This document shows, in pieces, positions 16,392 through 24,087 of a stretch of DNA of 59,705 nt. Numbering within the stretch: position 1 is the stretch's first letter; each line of letters starts with the position of its first letter. Source of the DNA: Thiobacillus sp. (GTDB taxonomy: Bacteria > Pseudomonadota > Gammaproteobacteria > Burkholderiales > Thiobacillaceae); assembly GCA_011391285.1 (NCBI GenBank), contig JAABQU010000288.1, positions 1 through 59,705 on the forward strand, read 5' to 3'. The notes below the pieces were generated by a model that was given only the letters and a program-made list of their open reading frames with translations, was not told the DNA's origin and ran no database searches. Both the position numbers and the translations under genes were made by a program.

Positions 16392-16456
16392 GAACGCTCC
16401 AGAGGGCTTGCGCAAAGGGCTCGCGTCGCGTTTCCCGATGCAGAAAACGCGCATGT

Positions 16457-17911
16457 TCATCCCAGCCCGCCCAGATTCACGTATTTTGTTTCCAGATATT
16501 CGTCGATCCCGCTGCGTCCGCCTTCCCGCCCCAGCCCCGACTGCTTGACGCCGCCGAACGCCGCCTCGGCGGTGGAAATCACGCCTGCGTTGATGCCCAC
16601 CATGCCGTATTCGAGCTGCTCTGCCAGCCGCCAGGCGCGGCCGAGGTTGTGGGTATAGGCGTAGGCCGCGAGGCCGAAATCGGTGTCGTTGGCCATGCGG
16701 ATCACCTCGGCTTCGTCGGCAAACCGGATCAGCGGTGCGACCGGGCCGAAGGTCTCGTCGCGGCAGACCTGCATGTCGGGCGTGCATTCGGCGAGTACCG
16801 TCGGCTGGAAGAACTGCCCGCCGAGTGCGTGGCGATGTCCACCGGCGAGCAGCGTCGCGCCGCGCTTCAGCGCATCGGCGATGTGGGCCTCGACCTTCTC
16901 CAGCGCGGCGATGCTGATCAGCGGCCCCGTTTCCACACCGGGTGTGAAACCCTCGCCCACTTTCAGCCGCGACACTGCGGCAGCAAATTTCTTGGCGAAG
17001 GCTTCGAATACCGTGTCCTGCACGAACACGCGGTTCGCACACACGCAGGTCTGCCCGCTGTTGCGGTACTTGCTGGCGAGCGCACCCGCCACCGCCGCGT
17101 CAAGGTCGGCGTCGTCGAACACGATGAAGGGTGCGTTGCCGCCGAGTTCGAGCGAAACGCGCTTCAAGGTGCCGGCGCCTTGCGCGAGGAGCTGCTTGCC
17201 CACCGCGGTCGATCCGGTGAAAGACACTTTTCTGACCGCGGGATGAGAAGTCAGTGCGAGCCCGATGCTTGCCGCATCGCCGGTGACGACGTTCAGCACC
17301 CCAGGCGGCAGGCCCGCTCGCTGCGCCAGTTCGGCCAGCGCCAGTGCGGTGAACGGTGTCTGCGACGCCGGCTTCGCCACCACGGTGCAGCCGGCGGCGA
17401 GCGCCGCGCCGGCTTTTCGTGTCAGCATCGCCGCAGGGAAATTCCAGGGCGTGATCAGTGCCGCCACGCCCACCGGCTGACGCAAGGTGAACATGCGCCG
17501 GTCTGCCCACGGCGACGGCACCACGTCGCCATACACCCGCCGCGCCTCCTCGGCGAACCATTCGATGAAGCTCGCTGCATACTCGATCTCGCCGCGCGCT
17601 TCAGCGAGGGGCTTGCCCTGCTCGCTCACCATGATGGCGGCGAGATCGTCGCGGTGTTGCAGGATCAGATCGAACCAGCGGCGCAACAGCTGCGCGCGGG
17701 ATTTGGCGGGCATGTCGCGCCAGCCCGCAAACGCCGCGTGCGCGGCCGCGATCGCGCGCTCGATGTCGGCGGCGCTGCAGCCCGGGACTGAGCCGACGCA
17801 CGTCTGGTCCGCCGGGTTGCGCACATCGAACGTCGCACCGTCGCGGGCGTCCTGCCATTCGCCGCCGATCAGCGTCTGTTGCCTGAATAAGGTGGGGTCG
17901 GTGAGTTCCAT
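16457..17911 (-). CDS. gabD: NAD(P)-dependent succinate-semialdehyde dehydrogenase
   Basis: Predicted 484 aa, close to the 482 aa of E. coli GabD. The start MELTDPTLFRQQTLIGGEW aligns with the E. coli N-terminus, so ATG 17911 is preferred to 17923. Aldehyde dehydrogenase motifs: TPWNFPAAMLTRK, FTGSTAVGKQLL, catalytic base in LELGGNAPF, nucleophile Cys in NSGQTCVCANR, and the C-terminal GREGGRSGIDEYLETKYV of the GabD group. It oxidises succinate semialdehyde to succinate in the cytoplasm. No gabT lies nearby, so it may serve another route, for example detoxification. Confidence 0.87.
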   Translation of the reverse strand: MELTDPTLFRQQTLIGGEWQDARDGATFDVRNPADQTCVGSVPGCSAADIERAIAAAHAAFAGWRDMPAKSRAQLLRRWFDLILQHRDDLAAIMVSEQGKPLAEARGEIEYAASFIEWFAEEARRVYGDVVPSPWADRRMFTLRQPVGVAALITPWNFPAAMLTRKAGAALAAGCTVVAKPASQTPFTALALAELAQRAGLPPGVLNVVTGDAASIGLALTSHPAVRKVSFTGSTAVGKQLLAQGAGTLKRVSLELGGNAPFIVFDDADLDAAVAGALASKYRNSGQTCVCANRVFVQDTVFEAFAKKFAAAVSRLKVGEGFTPGVETGPLISIAALEKVEAHIADALKRGATLLAGGHRHALGGQFFQPTVLAECTPDMQVCRDETFGPVAPLIRFADEAEVIRMANDTDFGLAAYAYTHNLGRAWRLAEQLEYGMVGINAGVISTAEAAFGGVKQSGLGREGGRSGIDEYLETKYVNLGGLG

Positions 17912-17995
17912 GATGCGTAGCATTCCCCGTATTGGGTGCAGGGCGAGCGGCTATTGTCCCTTACACGAACAGACATGCCGGTCCTGCTTGGGCCT

Positions 17996-18565
17996 TCAGT
18001 TTTCCAGATAGGCCTCTGCCTGGATGCGCAGCCTGACTTCGTCGCCGACGAAGGGCAGGCCGGTGTTCATGCCAAAGCGCGAACGCTGCAGGGTGCCGCT
18101 TGCATCGGCCCCGCAACCACGCTTTCTGGAGACGAGGTTGAGTCCGCATTTTATCCGGGCGACCTCCAGCCTCATCGGCTGCGTTTCACCGAGCATCGTC
18201 AGTTCACCTTCAATTGCTATCAGCCGCTCCTCCTCGAACAGGAAGCGCTGGCTGCGGAATGTGATGCTCGGGTGGCGGCTGACATCGAACCAGCCTTCCC
18301 CCCTCAGCACGGCGTCGCGTTCATCGTTTCCCGTGTCCAGCGAGCCGGCATCGATGACGACCTCCAGGCGCCCGCTGCGTTGCACGGCGTCGTATTCGAG
18401 GGTGCCGTGGGCGCGGTCGAACTGGCCGCGCTGGGTGGAAAACCCTAGATGATCGATTTCAAACGTCGGGTAGGTATGGCTGGGGTCGAACTGGTAGGTT
18501 GCAGCCCACGCCGGGGCGCTCAACAGCGAAACGAGGAGCAGGGTCAGTTTCCGGATTTGCAGCAT
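17996..18565 (-). CDS. YceI-family periplasmic lipid-binding-like protein
   Basis: Predicted 189 aa. ATG 18565 has GAGGG upstream and opens a Sec signal peptide ending in SAPAWA. The mature protein starts TYQFDPSHTYPTFEIDHLGFS and continues with HPSITFRSQRF and GELTMLGETQPM, the YceI lipocalin-like barrel that binds isoprenoid or fatty-acyl chains. Two cysteines (IKCGLN and RGCGAD) could form a disulfide. Possible roles are quinone or isoprenoid handling in the periplasm. Confidence 0.9.
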   Translation of the reverse strand: MLQIRKLTLLLVSLLSAPAWAATYQFDPSHTYPTFEIDHLGFSTQRGQFDRAHGTLEYDAVQRSGRLEVVIDAGSLDTGNDERDAVLRGEGWFDVSRHPSITFRSQRFLFEEERLIAIEGELTMLGETQPMRLEVARIKCGLNLVSRKRGCGADASGTLQRSRFGMNTGLPFVGDEVRLRIQAEAYLEN

Positions 18566-18640
18566 GGCTTTTCCCTCGGATGAAAGACAAGCAGGAAACA
18601 AAAGGGGTCCGGGCCTGGAGGCTGGCTCGGGCCTCAAGCG

Positions 18641-18994
18641 CTAGTGTCGGGCACCGTCGACCAGCGCTTCGAGCAGTTTGATCAGCGTTGGCCCCGGCGT
18701 GTTGCTCAAATGTACATGCCGCACGGCGATCCCGCGCGCCTCGCCGGCGGCCGCATCAACGACGGCAGGCCCGGTGACGACGATGCGGGCGAGCTTGTGC
18801 AACTGCCTGATCGCCTCGGCATCGATTGGCGTGGCGTGGGTAATCGCGGTGGTGGCCCAGAACAGGCGCGGCACGATGTCGGCCGCTTCGGTGTCCGGGT
18901 ATTCGCTCCAGTTGTGCTCGAAGTTCGGGATCGGCAACTCGTCCGCAGTCAAGGCTGCGCGGTCGAGGAAGACGACGCGCTCCTTCACGCTCAC
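18641..18994 (-). CDS. Half-length 2-hydroxyacid dehydrogenase-like protein (N-terminal half-domain only)
   Basis: Predicted 117 aa from GTG 18994, whose GTGA overlaps the stop of the GarR-like gene. Residues 5-95 align by eye with the first 90 residues of the full-length dehydrogenase at 28529-29479: both begin with a VFLDRA(A/S)L.AD block and share spaced matches up to the V..HL/V..NI strand. The NAD-binding domain with GxGxxG and the catalytic Arg/Glu/His are all missing, so it cannot be an oxidoreductase by itself. The coupled start and neighbour-like codon use argue against a random remnant. Either a truncated pseudogene or a repurposed small protein. Confidence 0.65.
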   Translation of the reverse strand: MSVKERVVFLDRAALTADELPIPNFEHNWSEYPDTEAADIVPRLFWATTAITHATPIDAEAIRQLHKLARIVVTGPAVVDAAAGEARGIAVRHVHLSNTPGPTLIKLLEALVDGARH

Positions 18995-19872
18995 TTGTTG
19001 CTTTCGCCGGTGAGACGCTCGAGCGCGCGCATGATGGCCGACGAATCCAGCTCGCTGTCGCCGGCGCCCATGAGCGCGTTCATCTGCTGCGCGATCAGTG
19101 CGGCACCGGGCAGGGGCGTGGCGGTTTCCTGCGCGTTGTCCATGACGATGGCCATGTCCTTGTGGTGCAGCTTCACCTTGAAACCGGGCTTGTAGTTGGA
19201 GTCGAGCATGCGCTGGCCGTGGACTTCGAGGATGCGGCTGCCGGCAAATCCACCCATCAGCGCTTCGCGCATCTTGACTGCATCGACGCCGTTGCGGCGT
19301 GCCAGCAGGATGGCCTCGGCGACGCCTTCGAAGGTGAGGCCGACGACGATCTGGTTGCAGCATTTGACGACCTGGCCGGCGCCGTGGCCGCCGACGTGGA
19401 CGATGTTCTTGCCCAGCACCTCGAACAGCGGGCGCACCTTCTCGAAGATCGGCGCTTCGCCGCCGACCATGATCGACAGCGTGCCTTCGCGCGCGGCGAC
19501 CTCACCGCCCGAAACCGGGGCGTCGAGCATGTGCACGCCGCGTTCGGCGAGTGCCGCTGCGATGCGGCGGGTGGCGGCGGGCGATACGGTGCTCATGTCG
19601 ACGACGGTGTGGCCGGGCTTGGCGCCATGCACCAGGCCGCGGTCGCCGAGGATGATCTGTTCGACGTCGGTGGTGTCGGAGACGACGGTGAAGGTGATAT
19701 CGGCTTCGGCGGCGACTTCCGCGGGCGTGCCCTTGCCGAGCGCGCCCATGACCAGCATGGGTTCGATGCGGTCGAAGCGGCGGCCATAGACGAACAGTTG
19801 ATGCCCGGCGCGCAGCAGGTTTTCCGCCATGGGGCGGCCCATGATGCCGCTGCCGATGAATCCGATTTTCAT
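18991..19872 (-). CDS. garR: Beta-hydroxyacid dehydrogenase, tartronate-semialdehyde reductase-like (copy 1)
   Basis: Predicted 293 aa. Rossmann motif FIGSGIMGRPMAENL (5-19), substrate-binding DAPVSGGEVAAREGTLSIMVGG and the catalytic-lysine region GAGQVVKCCNQIVVG identify the GarR/GlxR branch. These reduce tartronate semialdehyde (2-hydroxy-3-oxopropionate) to glycerate. It overlaps the AEC transporter gene by 4 bp upstream and the half-length dehydrogenase by 4 bp downstream, forming a coupled three-gene unit. A paralogue of the same length is at 29476-30357. Confidence 0.87.
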   Translation of the reverse strand: MKIGFIGSGIMGRPMAENLLRAGHQLFVYGRRFDRIEPMLVMGALGKGTPAEVAAEADITFTVVSDTTDVEQIILGDRGLVHGAKPGHTVVDMSTVSPAATRRIAAALAERGVHMLDAPVSGGEVAAREGTLSIMVGGEAPIFEKVRPLFEVLGKNIVHVGGHGAGQVVKCCNQIVVGLTFEGVAEAILLARRNGVDAVKMREALMGGFAGSRILEVHGQRMLDSNYKPGFKVKLHHKDMAIVMDNAQETATPLPGAALIAQQMNALMGAGDSELDSSAIMRALERLTGESNK

Positions 19873-20825
19873 GATGCGATTCCTTTAACCACGACAAGCC
19901 AGAATGGCAGCGTAACCAATCCCACCAGCGTTGACCAGCCCATGATGAGGCCCGCAAGCCGGGTGTCGAGACCGAAGCGGTCGGCCAGCGCGATGACCAT
20001 CACCATGGTCGGCATGGCGGCCTCCAGAATGGCCGCCTCGCCGGGTTCGGTGAGCCTGCCCGGCCACGCCAGCGCGATGCCCAGCGCCAGCAGCGGCATC
20101 AGCGCCAGCTTGATGCCAAGCGCGACGAAGACGGCCTTGTGCGGGCGCAGGTCGTGCCACGGAATGGTCAGTCCCAGGACGAAAAGCATCAGCGGGATGG
20201 TCGGACTGCCGGCCCAGTGCGCGGCTTCGACCAGCGGGTCGAGCGACGCCCCCGAGAGGTTGACCGCGACCCCCGCCGCGAAGCCCCATACCGGCGGCAG
20301 TTTCAGCCACATCGACAGGAACGAGGCGTGCTCGGCGTGCTTGCCGCAACGATAGGCGATCCACACGCCGAGCGACCACAGCAGCGGCGTGGCAGCGAGC
20401 ATGTCGGCGAAGAAGGGATAGCGGCTGCCCGCTTCGCCGTACACCGTGGAGAGAAAGGGATAGCCGAAGAACAGGATGTTGCCGAAGCCGGACGCCAGCA
20501 TGATGGCGCCGCATTGTGGCCGCGAAAGGCCGCGCCCGAGCGGGGTGGCGAACAGCGCCAGCGCGGCGATCCCGAGACCGAACACGGTGGCGGCACCCAG
20601 AATCAGCGGCACCTGCAGGATGCTGAGGTCGACGGTGGCGGCGGCGCCCGCCGAGAAGAACAGCATCGGTGCGAAGAAGTTCAGCACCAGCCGGTTGATT
20701 TCGCCGCGTAGCCCGACGATGGAGATGCCGGTCTGCCAGCGTGGCCAGATGCCGCCCGCGGCGATCAACAGGGACAGAGGCAACAGGGTTTTCAGCAGCA
20801 GTTGCTGCGCGAGATCGGCAGACAT
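19869..20825 (-). CDS. AEC-family (auxin efflux carrier-like) permease
   Basis: Predicted 318 aa from ATG 20825 (MSADLAQQ); the open frame runs further upstream but without family sequence. About ten hydrophobic segments, with the characteristic N-terminal NRLVLNFFAPMLFFSAG and C-terminal AAMPTMVMVIALADRFGLD of AEC transporters. Bacterial members move dicarboxylates or hydroxy acids such as malate or malonate. Coupling to a tartronate-semialdehyde reductase suggests a small hydroxy-acid substrate; this is inference. Confidence 0.87.
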   Translation of the reverse strand: MSADLAQQLLLKTLLPLSLLIAAGGIWPRWQTGISIVGLRGEINRLVLNFFAPMLFFSAGAAATVDLSILQVPLILGAATVFGLGIAALALFATPLGRGLSRPQCGAIMLASGFGNILFFGYPFLSTVYGEAGSRYPFFADMLAATPLLWSLGVWIAYRCGKHAEHASFLSMWLKLPPVWGFAAGVAVNLSGASLDPLVEAAHWAGSPTIPLMLFVLGLTIPWHDLRPHKAVFVALGIKLALMPLLALGIALAWPGRLTEPGEAAILEAAMPTMVMVIALADRFGLDTRLAGLIMGWSTLVGLVTLPFWLVVVKGIAS

Positions 20826-20894
20826 GGTGCGGAACAGGGCAGAGGGGAACCCATCATAACGCTGCCGCGGAGTACCCGGCACGGATTGGGCTGC

Positions 20895-20941
20895 ACAAAT
20901 GAAATCGGGCTTTCATGGGCGCCTGCCCATGAAAGCCCGAT
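20895..20941 (-). terminator. Strong hairpin behind the PBP7-like gene
   Basis: A perfect 17-bp stem, ATCGGGCTTTCATGGGC (20904-20920) with GCCCATGAAAGCCCGAT (20925-20941) and a 4-base loop. It lies 18 bp past the stop of the minus-strand peptidase gene and is followed on that strand by TTTCATTTG. The tract is weak, but the stem is exceptional. Confidence 0.75.
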
Positions 20942-20959
20942 CCGCCGAAGCGAGGAAAA

Positions 20960-21934
20960 TCAGGTGCGCGAAGCGGGGGTGCGGCGGACGTCGACCTGAT
21001 GATGAAGCGGCGCGGATTCCAGCCACTCCTTGATGCGGGTGGCGTCGCCGGCGCGCCGGTTGGTGCCCTGTGCGTCGAGCAGCACGATGATGACATCGCG
21101 GTTGGCGACCTGCGCCTGCATCACCAGACAGTGCCCGGCTTCGTTGATGAAGCCGGTTTTGGACAAGCCGATCTGCCAGTCTTCCGCGCGGGTGAATCGA
21201 TTGGTGTTGTTGAATGCCACCGGGCGGTACAGCACCTTTGCTTTCCGATTTTTTTTCTTGACCACCACGCGCTGTTGGCCGAGCGTGTAGTTGCCGACGG
21301 TGCTGATATCGCGGATTTCAGGGTAATTCTGGTAAGCGTAGTCGGCCAGAATGGCCAGATCGAGCGCGGTCGAGCGGTTGCCGCTCGACAGGCCGGTGGG
21401 CTCCACGTACACCGTGTCGCGCATGCCCAGCGCCAGCGCCATGCGGTTCATGTTCGCGACGAAGCGGTCGATTCCACCCGGGTAGGTGCGCCCCAGCGCA
21501 TGCGCCGCGCGGTTGTCGGACGCGATCAGCGCCAGATGCAGCAGTTGGCCGCGCGTGTAGCGGGACCCGATGGCCAGGCGCGAACCGGTGCCCTTGAGGG
21601 TGTCACGGTCCTCGTGGGTGATGGTGATCTGTTCGTCCAGCGGTTGGTCAGCGTCCATCACCAGCATCGCGGTCATCAGTTTGGTGATCGAGGCGATCGG
21701 CGTCTGCAGGGTGGCATTTTTCGCCAGCAGTTGCTGGCCACTTGCCTGGTCGAACACCAGCACCGAATGTGCGCTCAGTTCCGGCATCGTCGCGGAATCG
21801 GAGGTGGCCTGCGGGGCCGGCATGGTTGCGTCAGCCGAGTCGCTCCATTGCACGAAGGCGCGGCTGTCGCCTGCGACGGCGCTGGCCTGGGCGCACAATA
21901 AAATCAATCCGGACAAAACAGCTTTCATATGCAT
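20960..21934 (-). CDS. pbpG: D-alanyl-D-alanine endopeptidase, PBP7/8 type
   Basis: Predicted 324 aa. Sec signal peptide (ALSG/ASAVAG region, cleaved near residue 22), then an S11 peptidase domain with SxxK at 82-85 (SITK), SxN at 139-141 (SDN) and KTG at 259-261. It cuts peptide cross-links in the cell wall and is the target of beta-lactams. The start lies at ATG 21934 or 21928 (MHMK); longer frames to 22030 lack signal sequence. Residues 28-54 are a polar, low-complexity linker ahead of the domain. It is divergent from the histidine kinase gene. Confidence 0.87.
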   Translation of the reverse strand: MHMKAVLSGLILLCAQASAVAGDSRAFVQWSDSADATMPAPQATSDSATMPELSAHSVLVFDQASGQQLLAKNATLQTPIASITKLMTAMLVMDADQPLDEQITITHEDRDTLKGTGSRLAIGSRYTRGQLLHLALIASDNRAAHALGRTYPGGIDRFVANMNRMALALGMRDTVYVEPTGLSSGNRSTALDLAILADYAYQNYPEIRDISTVGNYTLGQQRVVVKKKNRKAKVLYRPVAFNNTNRFTRAEDWQIGLSKTGFINEAGHCLVMQAQVANRDVIIVLLDAQGTNRRAGDATRIKEWLESAPLHHQVDVRRTPASRT

Positions 21935-22085
21935 CTGCTTTAATGAAGGGCGTTGAGAATTTAACACCATGGGCGATTTACGGACATTCCGGTCCAAACT
22001 TGAAAACAACAATTCATGGCATTTGTCCAAATATTTTGAGTCCTAGATTGACGGTTTAGCAAAATTCATTATATATAGCAAGGAG

Positions 22086-24065
22086 ATGCGAGACCTTTCG
22101 AACAATTTACTGAAGAAATCAGGGCTAACAGCGTGTCTCTGTGCCCCGGGTGTGGTGGCCGAGGCGCTGGAACTGCTGATGCGGGGCGAAGCCGCCCAGG
22201 CGGAGTTTGCCGCCTGTGCGCGCTTCGATCCGGTGCTGGCCTTGCGGCTGCAGCGCTTGCCCGCGGGTTTCGGTCTTGAGCATCCGGACCTGCTTCGCGC
22301 ATTGCTGCTGGCGGCACCGGTTGCGGCGGGGGCGGCGCAGGCAAGCTACGCGGTGAACTGGCGGCAATCGATCGGCGTTGCGCATCTGGCGCAGGCGCTG
22401 GCCTTGCGCACTGGCGTGGCCGATGCCGAAGCGGCCTGGACGGCGGGCCTCGCCCACAATCTTGCAGCCTATTTCGATCCCGGCATGAGCCCGCTGGCGC
22501 ATGCCGCCGACTGGCTGGACGGGATGGATCCAGACGGCTGGGTGGCCGACGCGGTGCGCTACCACGCCGAACCGCTGACGCGCGGGCGTGCCGCGCATTC
22601 GCTGGTCCGCATCGTCCAGCTCGCCTATCAACTGGTGACCCGTGCCGACGCGGTGGACAGCGTGGATGTGCGTGCCGCGCTCGCCGCCCTGCAAATCGGT
22701 GCGGGCGAGTCTGCCCAGTTGCTGGCCGACAGCCAGGCGCAGGTGCGCCAGCAGGCGCTGCGTTTTGGGCTGGCCGATGCCGTGGTGCAGGCGAGTGGCA
22801 CCGGGTTTGATCGGCTTGCCTGCCTGTATGCGGCGCAGGCCGCGCAATCGGCGCTGCACGGCCATTTCCGTCACGCAGGCGAAAGCGGACAGGTGTTTTC
22901 GCGGTTGCAGGATGCGCTGCGCGCGTTGTTCGGCGTTGACCGCGCCTGCCTGTTTGCACCCGCTGCCGATGCATGCCTGCGGCCGAGTGCGCTGATCCCG
23001 GCGGCCTCCGGTCTGGGCGCGTTGGCGATCCCGCCTGACGACGGCCATTCGGCGCTGCCGCGTGCACTTGCGCGCAATGCGCCCCAGCAATTCGAGCGTG
23101 GCGAGGCGGACGCAGCCTTGGTCGACGAGCAGATCGCGCGCCTGCTTGGCGTGTCCAACTTCCTTTGCCAGCCCCTGTCGCTAAGCGACGGGAGGGTTGG
23201 CGTGCTGGTGGTGGGGGATGTGGCGGCCGGCCTGAGCGCGTCGCCGCTGTGGCGATTCCTCCTGGCCGAATGCACCGAGGCCTTGTGGCCGCTTCCCGCA
23301 AAGGCACCTTCGCCTGCAATGGCTGCGCCGGCACCCGTCGTGCCGGCAGACGATATTCCGCGGGATCGGGTGCGCCGTGCCGTGCACGAGGTGGCCAACC
23401 CGCTCACCATCATGCGCAACTACGTCAATCTGCTTTCCGATCGCCTGGGCGCGGATTCGACGGTGCAGCGTGACCTCAGCATCATCAGCGACGAAATCGA
23501 GCGGGTGGGGCGCATCGTGCGCGGCATCACCGCAGCCGAGGAACACGCCCCGCCCGCCACGGCACTCGAACTGGTATCGGTCAACAGCGTGGTCTCCGAA
23601 CTGGTGCGGATGGCGCTCGGCACCCTGTTCGCCCCGAACAAGGTCAACGTGCAGATCGACCTCAACCCCGACGTGCCGCCGCTGCCGCTGCAGAAGGATC
23701 TGCTCAAACAGGTGCTGTTCAATCTCGCCAAGAATGCGGTCGAGGCCATGAACGCGGGTGGCCATCTCAAATTCACCACGCGGCTGGTCGATGTGGACGG
23801 CCAGCGCCAGATCGAGATCGAAGTGGCCGACACCGGCCCCGGATTGCCGGCGGCAGTGGCGACACGGCTGTTCGAACCGGTGGTCAGCGAAAAGGGCGGC
23901 GATCATGCCGGCCTTGGGTTGTCCATCAGCCGCAGCCTGGTCGAGCGCATGAATGGCCAGCTCAGCTGCGCCAGCACGCCGCAAGGCACCCATTTCCTGA
24001 TTCGCCTGCCCACCCTGCAGCAAGGCCAGGCCCCGCTCATGACAACACGCTACGGGCCGATGTAG
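22086..24065 (+). CDS. HDOD-like / GAF-like sensor histidine kinase
   Basis: Predicted 659 aa, cytoplasmic (no membrane segment). Residues about 20-235 resemble an HDOD domain (FDPVLALRLQRLP, then AGLAHNLAAYF and YHAEPLTRG) lacking clear HD metal ligands. Residues about 240-400 look like a GAF-type sensor (VFSRLQDALRALFGVDRACLF). The kinase core follows: His434 in VRRAVHEVANPLTIM, N box Asn550 in FNLAKNAVEAM, DTGPG (582-586) and GLGLS (609-613). It stands 22 bp ahead of a receiver/GGDEF/EAL gene, so it very probably phosphorylates that protein's Asp72. The domain names for the first 400 residues are tentative. Confidence 0.8.
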   Translation: MRDLSNNLLKKSGLTACLCAPGVVAEALELLMRGEAAQAEFAACARFDPVLALRLQRLPAGFGLEHPDLLRALLLAAPVAAGAAQASYAVNWRQSIGVAHLAQALALRTGVADAEAAWTAGLAHNLAAYFDPGMSPLAHAADWLDGMDPDGWVADAVRYHAEPLTRGRAAHSLVRIVQLAYQLVTRADAVDSVDVRAALAALQIGAGESAQLLADSQAQVRQQALRFGLADAVVQASGTGFDRLACLYAAQAAQSALHGHFRHAGESGQVFSRLQDALRALFGVDRACLFAPAADACLRPSALIPAASGLGALAIPPDDGHSALPRALARNAPQQFERGEADAALVDEQIARLLGVSNFLCQPLSLSDGRVGVLVVGDVAAGLSASPLWRFLLAECTEALWPLPAKAPSPAMAAPAPVVPADDIPRDRVRRAVHEVANPLTIMRNYVNLLSDRLGADSTVQRDLSIISDEIERVGRIVRGITAAEEHAPPATALELVSVNSVVSELVRMALGTLFAPNKVNVQIDLNPDVPPLPLQKDLLKQVLFNLAKNAVEAMNAGGHLKFTTRLVDVDGQRQIEIEVADTGPGLPAAVATRLFEPVVSEKGGDHAGLGLSISRSLVERMNGQLSCASTPQGTHFLIRLPTLQQGQAPLMTTRYGPM

Positions 24066-24087
24066 CCCGTGCTCAAGGAGAATTTCC

